Shown: piece by piece, positions 1-4,766 of the stretch
Layout: every line of letters starts with the position of its first letter
Position numbering within the stretch: position 1 is the stretch's first letter
DNA from: Pseudomonadota bacterium
GTDB lineage: Bacteria > Desulfobacterota > DSM-4660 > Desulfatiglandales > B25-G16
Direction: 5' to 3'
Assembly (NCBI GenBank): GCA_030633645.1
Contig: DAOVRY010000052.1
Location: 1 to 6,292, forward strand
Length of the DNA: 6,292 nt
The notes under the pieces: generated by a model
Told to the model about the DNA's origin: nothing
Database searches by the model: none
What the model saw: the letters and a program-made list of their open reading frames with translations, nothing else
Translations under genes and position numbers: made by a program

Positions 1-65
1 AAATCTGTTTGGATTCCCGCTCCACCTCCGGAATCTGAGCCAGCAATGGTTAGAATTCTCTTCAT
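1..65 (-). CDS. thiD: ThiD, hydroxymethylpyrimidine/phosphomethylpyrimidine kinase (N-terminal fragment, cut by window edge)
   Basis: The minus strand reads ATG at 65-63 and stays open to the window edge, giving 21 residues that include TIAGSDSGGGAGIQTD. This is the characteristic N-terminus of ThiD (ribokinase fold), where the SDSGGGAGIQ stretch lies in the substrate and phosphate binding region. ThiD phosphorylates HMP and then HMP-phosphate to HMP-diphosphate, the pyrimidine half of thiamine, in the cytoplasm. A GGAG Shine-Dalgarno (complement of 71-74) lies 5 nt before the ATG, which fixes the start. A TPP riboswitch and terminator lie directly upstream, which independently supports a thiamine gene. 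The rest of the gene, and any fusion such as ThiD-ThiE, is outside the window. Identification is firm; full length and intactness cannot be judged. Confidence 0.92.
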   Translation of the reverse strand, partial: MKRILTIAGSDSGGGAGIQTD

Positions 66-172
66 AGTTACTCCTCTCTCATGATTGAAGCAATCGGTAT
101 CGATTTTCAGCCATGTGTCTGGATGCATTGAATCGATCAATGTGGGGGACTGGTGGCAGGAGACGAAGATAC

Positions 173-211
173 AAAGAAAAGGCCGCAATTGCAGACTTCA
201 GAATTACGGCT
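173..211 (-). terminator. Intrinsic terminator, expression platform of the TPP riboswitch
   Basis: On the minus strand the arms GCCGTAATT (210-202) and AATTGCGGC (190-182) pair over 9 bp with one G-U, around an 11-nt loop. They are followed by a broken T run, TTTTCTTT. The hairpin lies between the TPP aptamer and the thiD start, as expected for ligand-controlled transcription termination. The 5' arm can alternatively pair, 8 of 9 positions, with AATTCCGGC inside the aptamer (250-242), which gives a plausible antiterminator. Confidence 0.85.
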
Positions 212-225
212 TCAGATCTGTTTCG

Positions 226-343
226 TAGCCGCTTTCCCTACGCCGGAATTACCCGTACAGGTTCAAGGGGTCGTTCCGCTCACTCAGTAAATATGTCTAA
301 GAGTGAGGTTGGAAATTCTCAGCCTATCAGCTCCCCCAGCACT
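226..343 (-). promoter_or_regulatory. TPP (thi-box) riboswitch controlling thiD
   Basis: Read on the minus strand from about 343 down to 226, the conserved TPP aptamer blocks appear in order. They are a G-rich GGGGGAGC start (337-330), GGCTGAGA (324-317), a P3 stem with arms at 307-302 and 284-279 enclosing a short extension, ACCCCTTGAACCTG (271-258), a GTAAT-containing P4/P5 region, and CGTAGGGAA (242-234). GCT/AGC pairing at the two ends can close P1. TPP binding to this RNA class normally lowers expression of thiamine synthesis genes. The downstream intrinsic terminator implies transcriptional control here. Start and end are approximate by a few bases because P1 is short. Confidence 0.94.
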
Positions 344-350
344 TGGCTTA

Positions 351-380
351 CTGGTAACCCAATTTGAGCTGGGCTGTCAA
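351..380 (-). promoter_or_regulatory. Candidate sigma-70 promoter for the thiD leader
   Basis: A perfect TTGACA -35 box lies on the minus strand at 380-375. At 18-bp spacing the -10 would be TACCAG (356-351), a weak match to TATAAT. The predicted start near 344 falls right at the 5' end of the riboswitch, and this positional fit is the main reason for calling it. Confidence 0.45.
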
Positions 381-436
381 TAGGAATTTAGCGGAATCTC
401 AATGGAATTTCATAGGGTAACCCTCAGTGCGCGGCA

Positions 437-464
437 GAGGAACCCTGTGGGCAGGAGTCAGGAT
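437..464 (+). repeat. Short imperfect direct repeat flanking the MITE-like element (partner at 799-824)
   Basis: The left copy contains ACCCTGTGGGCAGGAGT and the right copy ACCCTGGGCAGGAGT. Both are preceded by GAGG and followed by A/G-rich sequence ending in GAT. The left copy lies just outside the left end of the 471-761 element and the right copy about 40 bp beyond its right end. The similarity is imperfect (indels), so it is not a simple fresh target duplication. It could be an older duplication or outlying element sequence. Confidence 0.5.
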
Positions 465-470
465 AACATC

Positions 471-761
471 AAAGTCCAGGGTATGGGTATCTTTTTTTTG
501 GTTATGCCCCTGGCCCAGACCTGGCTTATAGGGCATGAGTATATGTGCTACGTCTGTGAAATAACACTGCGAACATGCGATATTTCAGAAATGTCGCGCC
601 AGGGCAGGCCTATGACATGGCCCCTTACTGGGCGGATTCAAAATGGTTTATTGAGCCCTAAGCCTTAGAATCATAGGCTCCATCTATATAAACCATTTTG
701 AAACGCCCACTAATCTAAACTATGTGAGGGCATAATCCAAAAAAAAGATACCCATACCCTG
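471..761. mobile_element. MITE-like repeat element, copy 1 (complete)
   Basis: The element is bounded by near-perfect terminal inverted repeats. The left arm, 477-509, begins CAGGGTATGGGTATC and continues through T8 to GGTTATGCCC. The right arm, 728-761, is its reverse complement with one extra base. The interior is rich in nested hairpins: 630-650 pairs with 689-708, 653-657 with 676-680, and a smaller GCGATATTT/AAATGTCGC stem sits near 578-598. It contains no transposase, so if mobile it depends on an enzyme encoded elsewhere. Positions 471-653 recur at 6110-6292 with 4 mismatches in 183 bp. The true outer ends are uncertain: the two copies still resemble each other weakly a few bases to the left of 471. 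A 61-codon frame runs from an ATG at 483, but it overlaps the inverted repeat and looks incidental. Confidence 0.8.
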
Positions 762-1198
762 CAAGAAGCTTAAAAATAAATACGTTAGTTTCCATTATGA
801 GGTGACCCTGGGCAGGAGTAAGATGATTGACGGTGGCCTTTACTAGGGCGCCCTTGCCCTGAACATGAAGGAAAAAGCATGATGAAGGAGGAAAGCTTTA
901 CTCGGATGCTGCAGTTTAAGGGAAAGAGGTAACTGGCAGTGAGAAAAAGATAAAAGGGAGGGTTTTCCTCTTATGTTTTAGCTAACAGGTACCGACAAGA
1001 TACAATAAAGAGCTCAAGCTCTGTCTGGATACCGGCTTGTCACGGTGATGAAATAGTGTACTGATTATCTCAGGATTTTCGCAGGACTGCGGTAAGGAAC
1101 ATAGTAGGGGAGAGATACCGGAGAAAAGGGAACTAGGATGATCCCTTGGCACAGGAAAGTGCGTCAGCCTGATCATGTTAGGAATGATTTGGGTGAAT
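762..1198. other. Gene-free stretch upstream of the response regulator
   Basis: I see no convincing gene in this 437-bp stretch on either strand. It holds the right-hand short repeat (799-824), a small hairpin AGGGC-GCCCTT-GCCCT near 844-859, an imperfect hairpin near 951-975, a possible -10 box at 1001-1006, and a small AGAGC-TCAA-GCTCT hairpin near 1009-1022. The last part is probably the 5' leader of the response regulator gene. A TTGGCAC motif near 1145 is not a proper sigma-54 promoter because its GG-to-GC spacing is one base too long. Confidence 0.6.
977..1006 (+). promoter_or_regulatory. Candidate sigma-70 promoter for the response regulator gene
   Basis: TACAAT at 1001-1006 matches TATAAT at five of six positions. 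The -35 region at 977-982 (TTTAGC, 18-bp spacing) is poor. Transcription would start near 1013 and leave a leader of about 185 nt before the ATG at 1199. Nothing better lies between the MITE-like element and the gene, but the weak -35 keeps confidence low. Confidence 0.35.
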
Positions 1199-2551
1199 AT
1201 GAACAAGGCCTTGGACATATTGATTGTTGACGATGATGTTCTTTTTACTGCTTCTCTCTCTGACTTCCTCATGAGCAAGGGTTTTCGTGTCCACACTGCC
1301 ACAAACGGAAGAGAGGGGATAGAACGTTTTGAGAGCCATCAATCCTCTCTCGTTTTGTTGGATCAAAGGTTACCTGATATGGGAGGGATTGAGGTTTGCG
1401 AAAGACTTTTGGAGATTAACCCAAACGCCAAGATTATTTTCATGACCGCATACGCTACGGTTCAATATGCGGTTGAGGCAATGCAAGCCGGGGCCTTTAA
1501 CTATCTTTCCAAACCTTTCGAGTTGGACGAGCTTCTGATTGCCATAGATTTGGCTGTCAAGAGCGTCCATCTGGAAGGAAGGCTTAGGGCTCAGGATTAT
1601 GAAAGGCAAAAAGCGAGCCAGGAGCAAAAACTGATTGGTTCTTCTGAGGTCATGAAAAGAATCAAAGAACAGATAGAACTATCCGCTGGCTCTGAAGCCA
1701 ATGTGTTGATCACAGGAGAAACCGGGGTAGGCAAAAATGTAGTGGCCCGGGCAATCCACGATTTTCAGGATAGGCGGGAGACGTTTCTCACTATCAACTG
1801 CTCTGCTATCCCCGAGAATTTGGTGGAGGCTGAGTATTTTGGCCACGAAAAAGGTGTCTTTACCGGTGCAGATACCCGTCGTGAAGGAATCTTTGAGCTG
1901 GCAGACGGCGGAACGCTGGTACTGGATGAGATTGGGGAAATCCCCATACACCTCCAGAGCAAATTGCTTACGGTGCTGGATGATAAGCGGGTTCGAAGAA
2001 TAGGAAGTGGTCGAACTATATCCGTTGATGTAAGAATCATAGCCACCACTAATCAGGACTTAGAAGAAGCCATCGAGAAAAGAAGCTTTCGAAAAGATCT
2101 CTACTACCGCTTGGCGGTCATCAGCATTAACGTTCCACCTTTGCGTGAGCACCCAGAGGACATACCAGAAATAGCACGCTATTTTGTGGAACGCTTATGC
2201 AGGAAGTCTGTCAGGATTCCTGACAGTCATCTAGAAAGAATGATGAAATATCCTTGGCCTGGCAATGTGAGAGAGCTTCGGAATGTGATTGAAAGAGCTT
2301 CCCTACTGCTTCAGGGTCATGAAATAAGGCCCGCGGATCTCTTACTTCATAGTAATCTTGATCAGGCGCTGCCAAAGAGTGAACAGAGGGGTTCAAGTAG
2401 TCGAGAAATTATTTTACTTGAGGAGATGAAAAGACGTCATATTGTTTCTACCCTGAAGGCCTATTCTGGGAACAAAAGCCTGACCGCGAGGAACTTAGGT
2501 ATCTCGCTTTCGACCTTGAAGCGAAACTTAAGAGGGATGGATATGAATTAG
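1199..2551 (+). CDS. NtrC-type sigma-54-dependent response regulator
   Basis: 450 residues, the usual length for this family. The receiver domain (about 5-120) has the acidic pocket D11-D13, phosphoacceptor D55 in LLDQRLPD, T83 and K105. The AAA+ domain (about 144-375) has Walker A GETGVGKN (173-180), the sigma-54 contact loop GVFTGA (219-224), Walker B LVLDEIGE (240-247), arginines R298 and R304, and sensor II WPGNVREL (353-360). A Fis-type helix-turn-helix ends the protein (about 412-446, GNKSLTARNLGIS...TLKR). It should activate sigma-54 RNA polymerase when phosphorylated. The contact loop has Val where GAFTGA is usual. I chose ATG 1199 because GGGTGA lies just before it; in-frame ATGs at 1175 and 1184 lack a properly spaced Shine-Dalgarno and would add residues ahead of the receiver. 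The nearby sensorless kinase is the likely partner and the -24/-12 promoter at 2684 a likely target (inference). Confidence 0.95.
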   Translation: MNKALDILIVDDDVLFTASLSDFLMSKGFRVHTATNGREGIERFESHQSSLVLLDQRLPDMGGIEVCERLLEINPNAKIIFMTAYATVQYAVEAMQAGAFNYLSKPFELDELLIAIDLAVKSVHLEGRLRAQDYERQKASQEQKLIGSSEVMKRIKEQIELSAGSEANVLITGETGVGKNVVARAIHDFQDRRETFLTINCSAIPENLVEAEYFGHEKGVFTGADTRREGIFELADGGTLVLDEIGEIPIHLQSKLLTVLDDKRVRRIGSGRTISVDVRIIATTNQDLEEAIEKRSFRKDLYYRLAVISINVPPLREHPEDIPEIARYFVERLCRKSVRIPDSHLERMMKYPWPGNVRELRNVIERASLLLQGHEIRPADLLLHSNLDQALPKSEQRGSSSREIILLEEMKRRHIVSTLKAYSGNKSLTARNLGISLSTLKRNLRGMDMN

Positions 2552-2573
2552 CACAAAATACATCACCTAACCT

Positions 2574-2592
2574 ATTTTGACCCACCCAAAAT
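2574..2592. promoter_or_regulatory. Inverted repeat, possible upstream activator site
   Basis: ATTTTG (2574-2579) and CAAAAT (2587-2592) form a perfect dyad with a 7-bp spacer. Its centre is about 127 bp upstream of the start predicted from the -24/-12 promoter, a usual distance for an enhancer of an NtrC-type activator. It is not followed by a T run, so it is unlikely to be a terminator for the upstream gene. The role is inferred from position only. Confidence 0.35.
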
Positions 2593-2631
2593 GACCTACA
2601 TACCTGTTCAAATCTAGTACCAGATCACCTA

Positions 2632-2646
2632 ATTATTCAGAATAAT
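2632..2646. promoter_or_regulatory. Perfect 15-bp palindrome, possible operator or activator site
   Basis: ATTATTC-A-GAATAAT is a perfect inverted repeat around a single A. Its centre is about 71 bp upstream of the predicted sigma-54 start. It is AT-rich and could bind the Fis-type HTH of the neighbouring activator, the winged-helix protein at the end of the cluster, or a bending protein. Its sequence differs from the dyad at 2574, so the two would not obviously bind the same protein. Confidence 0.4.
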
Positions 2647-2683
2647 CAAATAGTTAAGCACTTTAAGACTCGCCATGATAAAG

Positions 2684-2699
2684 TGGTATGTATTTTGCT
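2684..2699 (+). promoter_or_regulatory. Sigma-54 (-24/-12) promoter for the kinase/GTPase genes
   Basis: TGGTATGTATTTTGCT matches the consensus TGGCACG-N4-TTGCW at 10 of 12 informative positions. GG (2685-2686) and GC (2697-2698) are exactly 10 bp apart, which this promoter class requires. Transcription would begin near 2710 and leave a leader of about 230 nt. It faces the kinase gene and lies directly after a gene for a sigma-54 activator, which strengthens the call. No sigma-70 promoter of comparable quality was seen before the kinase. Confidence 0.65.
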
Positions 2700-2846
2700 T
2701 CTAACTAATATCACAAACCGCACGATTCGCGATAAACCGTGAACTGAGGCTAAAATATTTAGTATCGTTCAAAAGCGTTTACTCAGTAGTCTGTTGGTTA
2801 GACAACCTGTATATAGCGACCTCTATCAGGTCATGCCAATTTTCTC

Positions 2847-2906
2847 AAGGCCTGCCCGGCATCACTCTCGCTCACGCGAGGCAGGCGCTATCTATAGGCC
2901 TTTTTT
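2847..2906 (+). terminator. Terminator-like hairpin with T6 run in the leader of the kinase gene (possible attenuator)
   Basis: AAGGCC (2847-2852) pairs with GGCCTT, the latter running into TTTTTT at 2901-2906. Inside, GCCTGCC (2850-2856) can instead pair with GGCAGGC (2880-2886), and CTCGC/GCGAG (2867-2871/2876-2880) forms an apical stem. The shape is that of an intrinsic terminator with competing folds. It lies about 300 bp beyond the response regulator stop, yet only 32 bp separate the T run from the kinase start, leaving no room for a separate promoter. Transcription of the kinase must therefore read through it, which suggests conditional termination. Confidence 0.65.
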
Positions 2907-2909
2907 AGA

Positions 2910-2925
2910 GTCCCGCTTGCGGGAC
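2910..2925 (+). repeat. Strong short hairpin after the T run
   Basis: GTCCCGC (2910-2916) and GCGGGAC (2919-2925) are perfect reverse complements around TT; in practice this is a 6-bp stem with a CTTG tetraloop. It sits 14 nt before the kinase start codon and could affect ribosome access or mRNA stability. Confidence 0.6.
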
Positions 2926-2930
2926 GTTAT

Positions 2931-2953
2931 ATGAAATCGTGAAGCGATTTTAT
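2931..2953 (+). promoter_or_regulatory. Hairpin covering the kinase start codon
   Basis: ATGAAATCG (2931-2939) pairs with CGATTTTAT (2945-2953) over 9 bp with one G-U, around a 5-nt loop. The proposed GTG start (2939-2941) lies at the top of the stem and in the loop. No clear Shine-Dalgarno precedes it. The left arm also spells a three-codon frame, ATG AAA TCG TGA, whose stop overlaps the GTG, so coupled re-initiation is conceivable. Confidence 0.4.
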
Positions 2954-3676
2954 AACTTGATGAAGACTGACGTAGAATTACTAGAGAATCTGGAGCAAAT
3001 CCTTTCCACTCTGCGGCATCAGCTGGGTAATTCAGTGAATTCACTGAAAATCACCCTTGATGTCTTACGTGAGAACTACGACCTCTTTAATGATGCCAAG
3101 AAGAAAGAATATCTGAAGAGAGGGTCAAGGGTTTTGGCACGGCAGCAGCAATTGGTTGACGCCATGAAGTCTTATTCTCAATTCAAAGTGAAGGAGCAAA
3201 GCGAGATTGCATTTCTTTCTTTTTGGAAACACTTCCTGAACTCGGCGTCCAGTAGAGTGGAGGATGCAAACATCAAACTCATCCATCATGGTGAGGTGGA
3301 GCCCTGCCTGATCATGGGAGATAGCGCAGCCCTTAATAAGGTCATGACCAGCATCCTTGAGAATGCCATAGAGGCAGTGGAAGGTATGGATGATCCTATA
3401 ATAGAATTGAAGGTCTCGAAGACGAATAGTTCTCTCAGGATAGTGGTGGAGGACAATGGATCCGGCATCAGAAAAAATGACATGCCGCGGGTTTTCACAC
3501 CCCTCTTTACCACCAAACCTGGAAAGATGGGGATGGGACTGCCGATTGCCCGGAAACTCTTGCTGGAGATGGAGGGCAGAATAAAAATAGACAGCGTCTT
3601 CGGTGGCGGTACCAAGGCCAGAGTATGGCTTAAAAGTGTTGGTGGTCAAGAAAGGGGAAAGGAGGTAAGGCATTGA
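2939..3676 (+). CDS. Soluble histidine kinase without a sensor domain
   Basis: 245 residues. The dimerisation/phosphoacceptor region is about 12-85, with His27 in TLRHQLGNSVNSLK as the probable phosphorylation site, in an H-box that departs from the common HELRTP form. The ATPase domain has the N box ILENAIEAVEG (139-149, E141/N142), G1 EDNGSGI (171-177), F box FTPLFTTKP (186-194), G2 GMGLPIA (198-204) and G3 GGGTKARVW (222-230). No signal peptide, membrane segment, PAS, GAF or HAMP domain is present, so it is cytoplasmic and must receive input from another protein. The neighbouring activator is the likely phosphate acceptor. Its last codons overlap the next gene by 4 nt. The start is uncertain: GTG 2939 is the first in-frame option after a stop; ATG 2960 also works and neither has a clear Shine-Dalgarno. 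Confidence 0.9.
   Translation: MKRFYNLMKTDVELLENLEQILSTLRHQLGNSVNSLKITLDVLRENYDLFNDAKKKEYLKRGSRVLARQQQLVDAMKSYSQFKVKEQSEIAFLSFWKHFLNSASSRVEDANIKLIHHGEVEPCLIMGDSAALNKVMTSILENAIEAVEGMDDPIIELKVSKTNSSLRIVVEDNGSGIRKNDMPRVFTPLFTTKPGKMGMGLPIARKLLLEMEGRIKIDSVFGGGTKARVWLKSVGGQERGKEVRH
3660..3666 (+). promoter_or_regulatory. Ribosome binding site fixing a TTG start
   Basis: AGGAGGT lies inside the end of the kinase gene, with 7 nt between AGGAGG and the TTG at 3673. The in-frame ATG at 3682 would be 16 nt away, too far. The spacing therefore favours TTG as the start of the Roadblock gene. Confidence 0.75.
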
Positions 3677-4077
3677 CCTATATGCTCGACCAAGAACAGC
3701 TCGATGCCATAGAGGACGTGTTGTTGCAGGATCTCTTTGATGTTGGGGTTAACTGCATTTTTTTAATCGACATGGCAGGTAATGTTATTGCCAACCTTGA
3801 TAATGGGGAAATCAAGCACGATATTTACTCGCTAGCGGCTTTAGCCGCGGGCAATTTTGCGGCGGTGAGCACTATGGCTAAAATTGTTGGGGAAGATGAG
3901 TTCTCTTTGCTTTTTCACAAAGGAGAAAAGGAGAGCATACACTTCAGTAAAGTTTTGACGGATTTCTTACTGATCACTATTTTTGGAAAAGGGATATCTT
4001 TGGGTTTTTTGCGGTTGAAGGTGGCTGAGGCTGCGGAAAAGATCAAAAAGATTTTGGAATCCTCCTGTGCTCCATAA
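3673..4077 (+). CDS. Roadblock/LC7 domain protein (MglB-like)
   Basis: 134 residues forming one Roadblock/LC7 domain: an N-terminal helix (5-22), the strand VNCIFLIDMAGNVIA (26-40), a long helix LAALAAGNFAAVSTMAKIVG (54-73), central strands with a turn near 82-87 (FHKGEKESIHF), a strand FLLITIF (98-104), and a C-terminal helix (114-131). Family members form homodimers and bind small Ras-like GTPases; MglB is the GTPase-activating partner of MglA. The gene for an MglA-like GTPase follows directly, so this is probably its partner, acting as GAP or scaffold. The start is TTG, set by a strong AGGAGGT, and overlaps the kinase stop by 4 nt (TTGA), so translation is likely coupled to the kinase. Whether it is a true MglB orthologue or another Roadblock type cannot be decided by eye. 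Confidence 0.88.
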   Translation: MTYMLDQEQLDAIEDVLLQDLFDVGVNCIFLIDMAGNVIANLDNGEIKHDIYSLAALAAGNFAAVSTMAKIVGEDEFSLLFHKGEKESIHFSKVLTDFLLITIFGKGISLGFLRLKVAEAAEKIKKILESSCAP

Positions 4078-4149
4078 CCTGACTCTCTCTTTGCATGCAG
4101 CAATGAACAGAGGTGCGGTGATTACGGTTCTTTTGTGAGGTATCTGCTC

Positions 4150-4755
4150 ATGGCATTTGTAAATCTGAAGAAAAAAGAGATTCAGGCAAAAGTAGTTTAC
4201 TATGGTCCAGGGAGGGGAGGAAAGACCACCAATCTGGAATATATATACAATAAAGTCAAAAGTCGCATAAAAACAGAGATGGTTACCATCAAAACACACG
4301 GGGATCGAACCCTTTTTTTCGATTTCCTTCCCTTTAATGTAGGAAAAATCAGGGGATATGATGTGAAAATCCAGCTGTACACGGTACCTGGACAAGTCAA
4401 GTATGATGCCACCCGGAGACTGGTTTTGAGAGGGGTCGATGGAATTGTTTTTGTGGCAGACTCGATGGCAGTGAGAAGAGAAAAAAATATTCTTTCCCTC
4501 AGGAACCTTCAGAAGAATTTGGCCACTTTCAGGAAGAGTATTTTCAAGATCCCGATTGTTTTGCAATACAACAAAAAGGATCTGGCGGAACAGGGTATCC
4601 CGCTTTTGCCCCTGCAAACACTTGAAAAAGACCTTAACAGTCAGCTAAAAGCGCCTTCTTTTGAAGCGAGCGCTCTAACGGGAATGAATGTTGTGCCAAC
4701 CATGAAAAAGATTGTATCCATGACCATGGCTTCTTTGCTCATGGAATTGAAATAG
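4150..4755 (+). CDS. MglA-like small Ras-type GTPase
   Basis: 201 residues, close to the usual MglA length of about 195. It begins MAFVNLKKKEIQAKVVYYGP, the typical MglA N-terminus, then the P-loop GPGRGGKT (19-26), R53 in the switch region GDRTLFFDFLP, TVPGQ (78-82) at G3 in place of the Ras DTAGQ, NKKD (141-144) at G4 and EASALTG (172-178) at G5. R53 and Q82 correspond to the catalytic residues of Thermus MglA, so GTP hydrolysis should be intact. MglA proteins act as cytoplasmic polarity or motility switches. No motility gene is visible here, so its output may be the kinase pathway (inference). I chose ATG 4150, with TGAGGT 8 nt before it, over GTG 4135 because MglA homology begins at MAFVN. 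The 72-bp gap before it is the largest in the string; an 11-codon frame there (4103-4138) is probably chance. Confidence 0.93.
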   Translation: MAFVNLKKKEIQAKVVYYGPGRGGKTTNLEYIYNKVKSRIKTEMVTIKTHGDRTLFFDFLPFNVGKIRGYDVKIQLYTVPGQVKYDATRRLVLRGVDGIVFVADSMAVRREKNILSLRNLQKNLATFRKSIFKIPIVLQYNKKDLAEQGIPLLPLQTLEKDLNSQLKAPSFEASALTGMNVVPTMKKIVSMTMASLLMELK

Positions 4756-4766
4756 GGGGTGACGGA

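Noticed and set aside
113..367. 84-codon plus-strand frame
   Set aside because: It is antisense to the TPP riboswitch and terminator, whose conserved motifs explain the sequence fully.
511..526. Sigma-54-like TGGCCC...CTGGCT inside the repeat element (also in copy 2 at 6150)
   Set aside because: Spacing is right but three informative positions differ, and it faces no gene within several hundred bases in copy 1. Probably incidental to the CTGG-rich sequence.
402..668. 88-codon plus-strand frame across the first repeat copy as a protein gene
   Set aside because: Most of it lies inside the MITE-like element, including the poly-T arm of its inverted repeat, and the start lacks a Shine-Dalgarno. 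Noted only as a possible frame within the element.
879..932. 17-codon frame beginning MMKEESF, with a weak AAGGA before it
   Set aside because: Too short and without any recognisable feature; no neighbour supports it.
1145..1163. TTGGCAC followed by GTGC as a sigma-54 promoter for the response regulator gene
   Set aside because: The -24 half looks perfect, but GG to GC spacing is 11 bp rather than the strict 10, and the -12 half lacks the preceding T residues.
2794..2815. Sigma-70 promoter with TATATA near 2810 before the kinase
   Set aside because: No acceptable -35 at proper spacing; the region is better explained as leader of the sigma-54 transcript with small hairpins.
3125..3673. 182-codon minus-strand frame
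   Set aside because: Shadow of the histidine kinase, whose N, G1, F and G2 boxes are plain on the plus strand.
3967..4617. 216-codon minus-strand frame
   Set aside because: Shadow of the Roadblock and MglA-like GTPase genes, both with clear family motifs on the plus strand.
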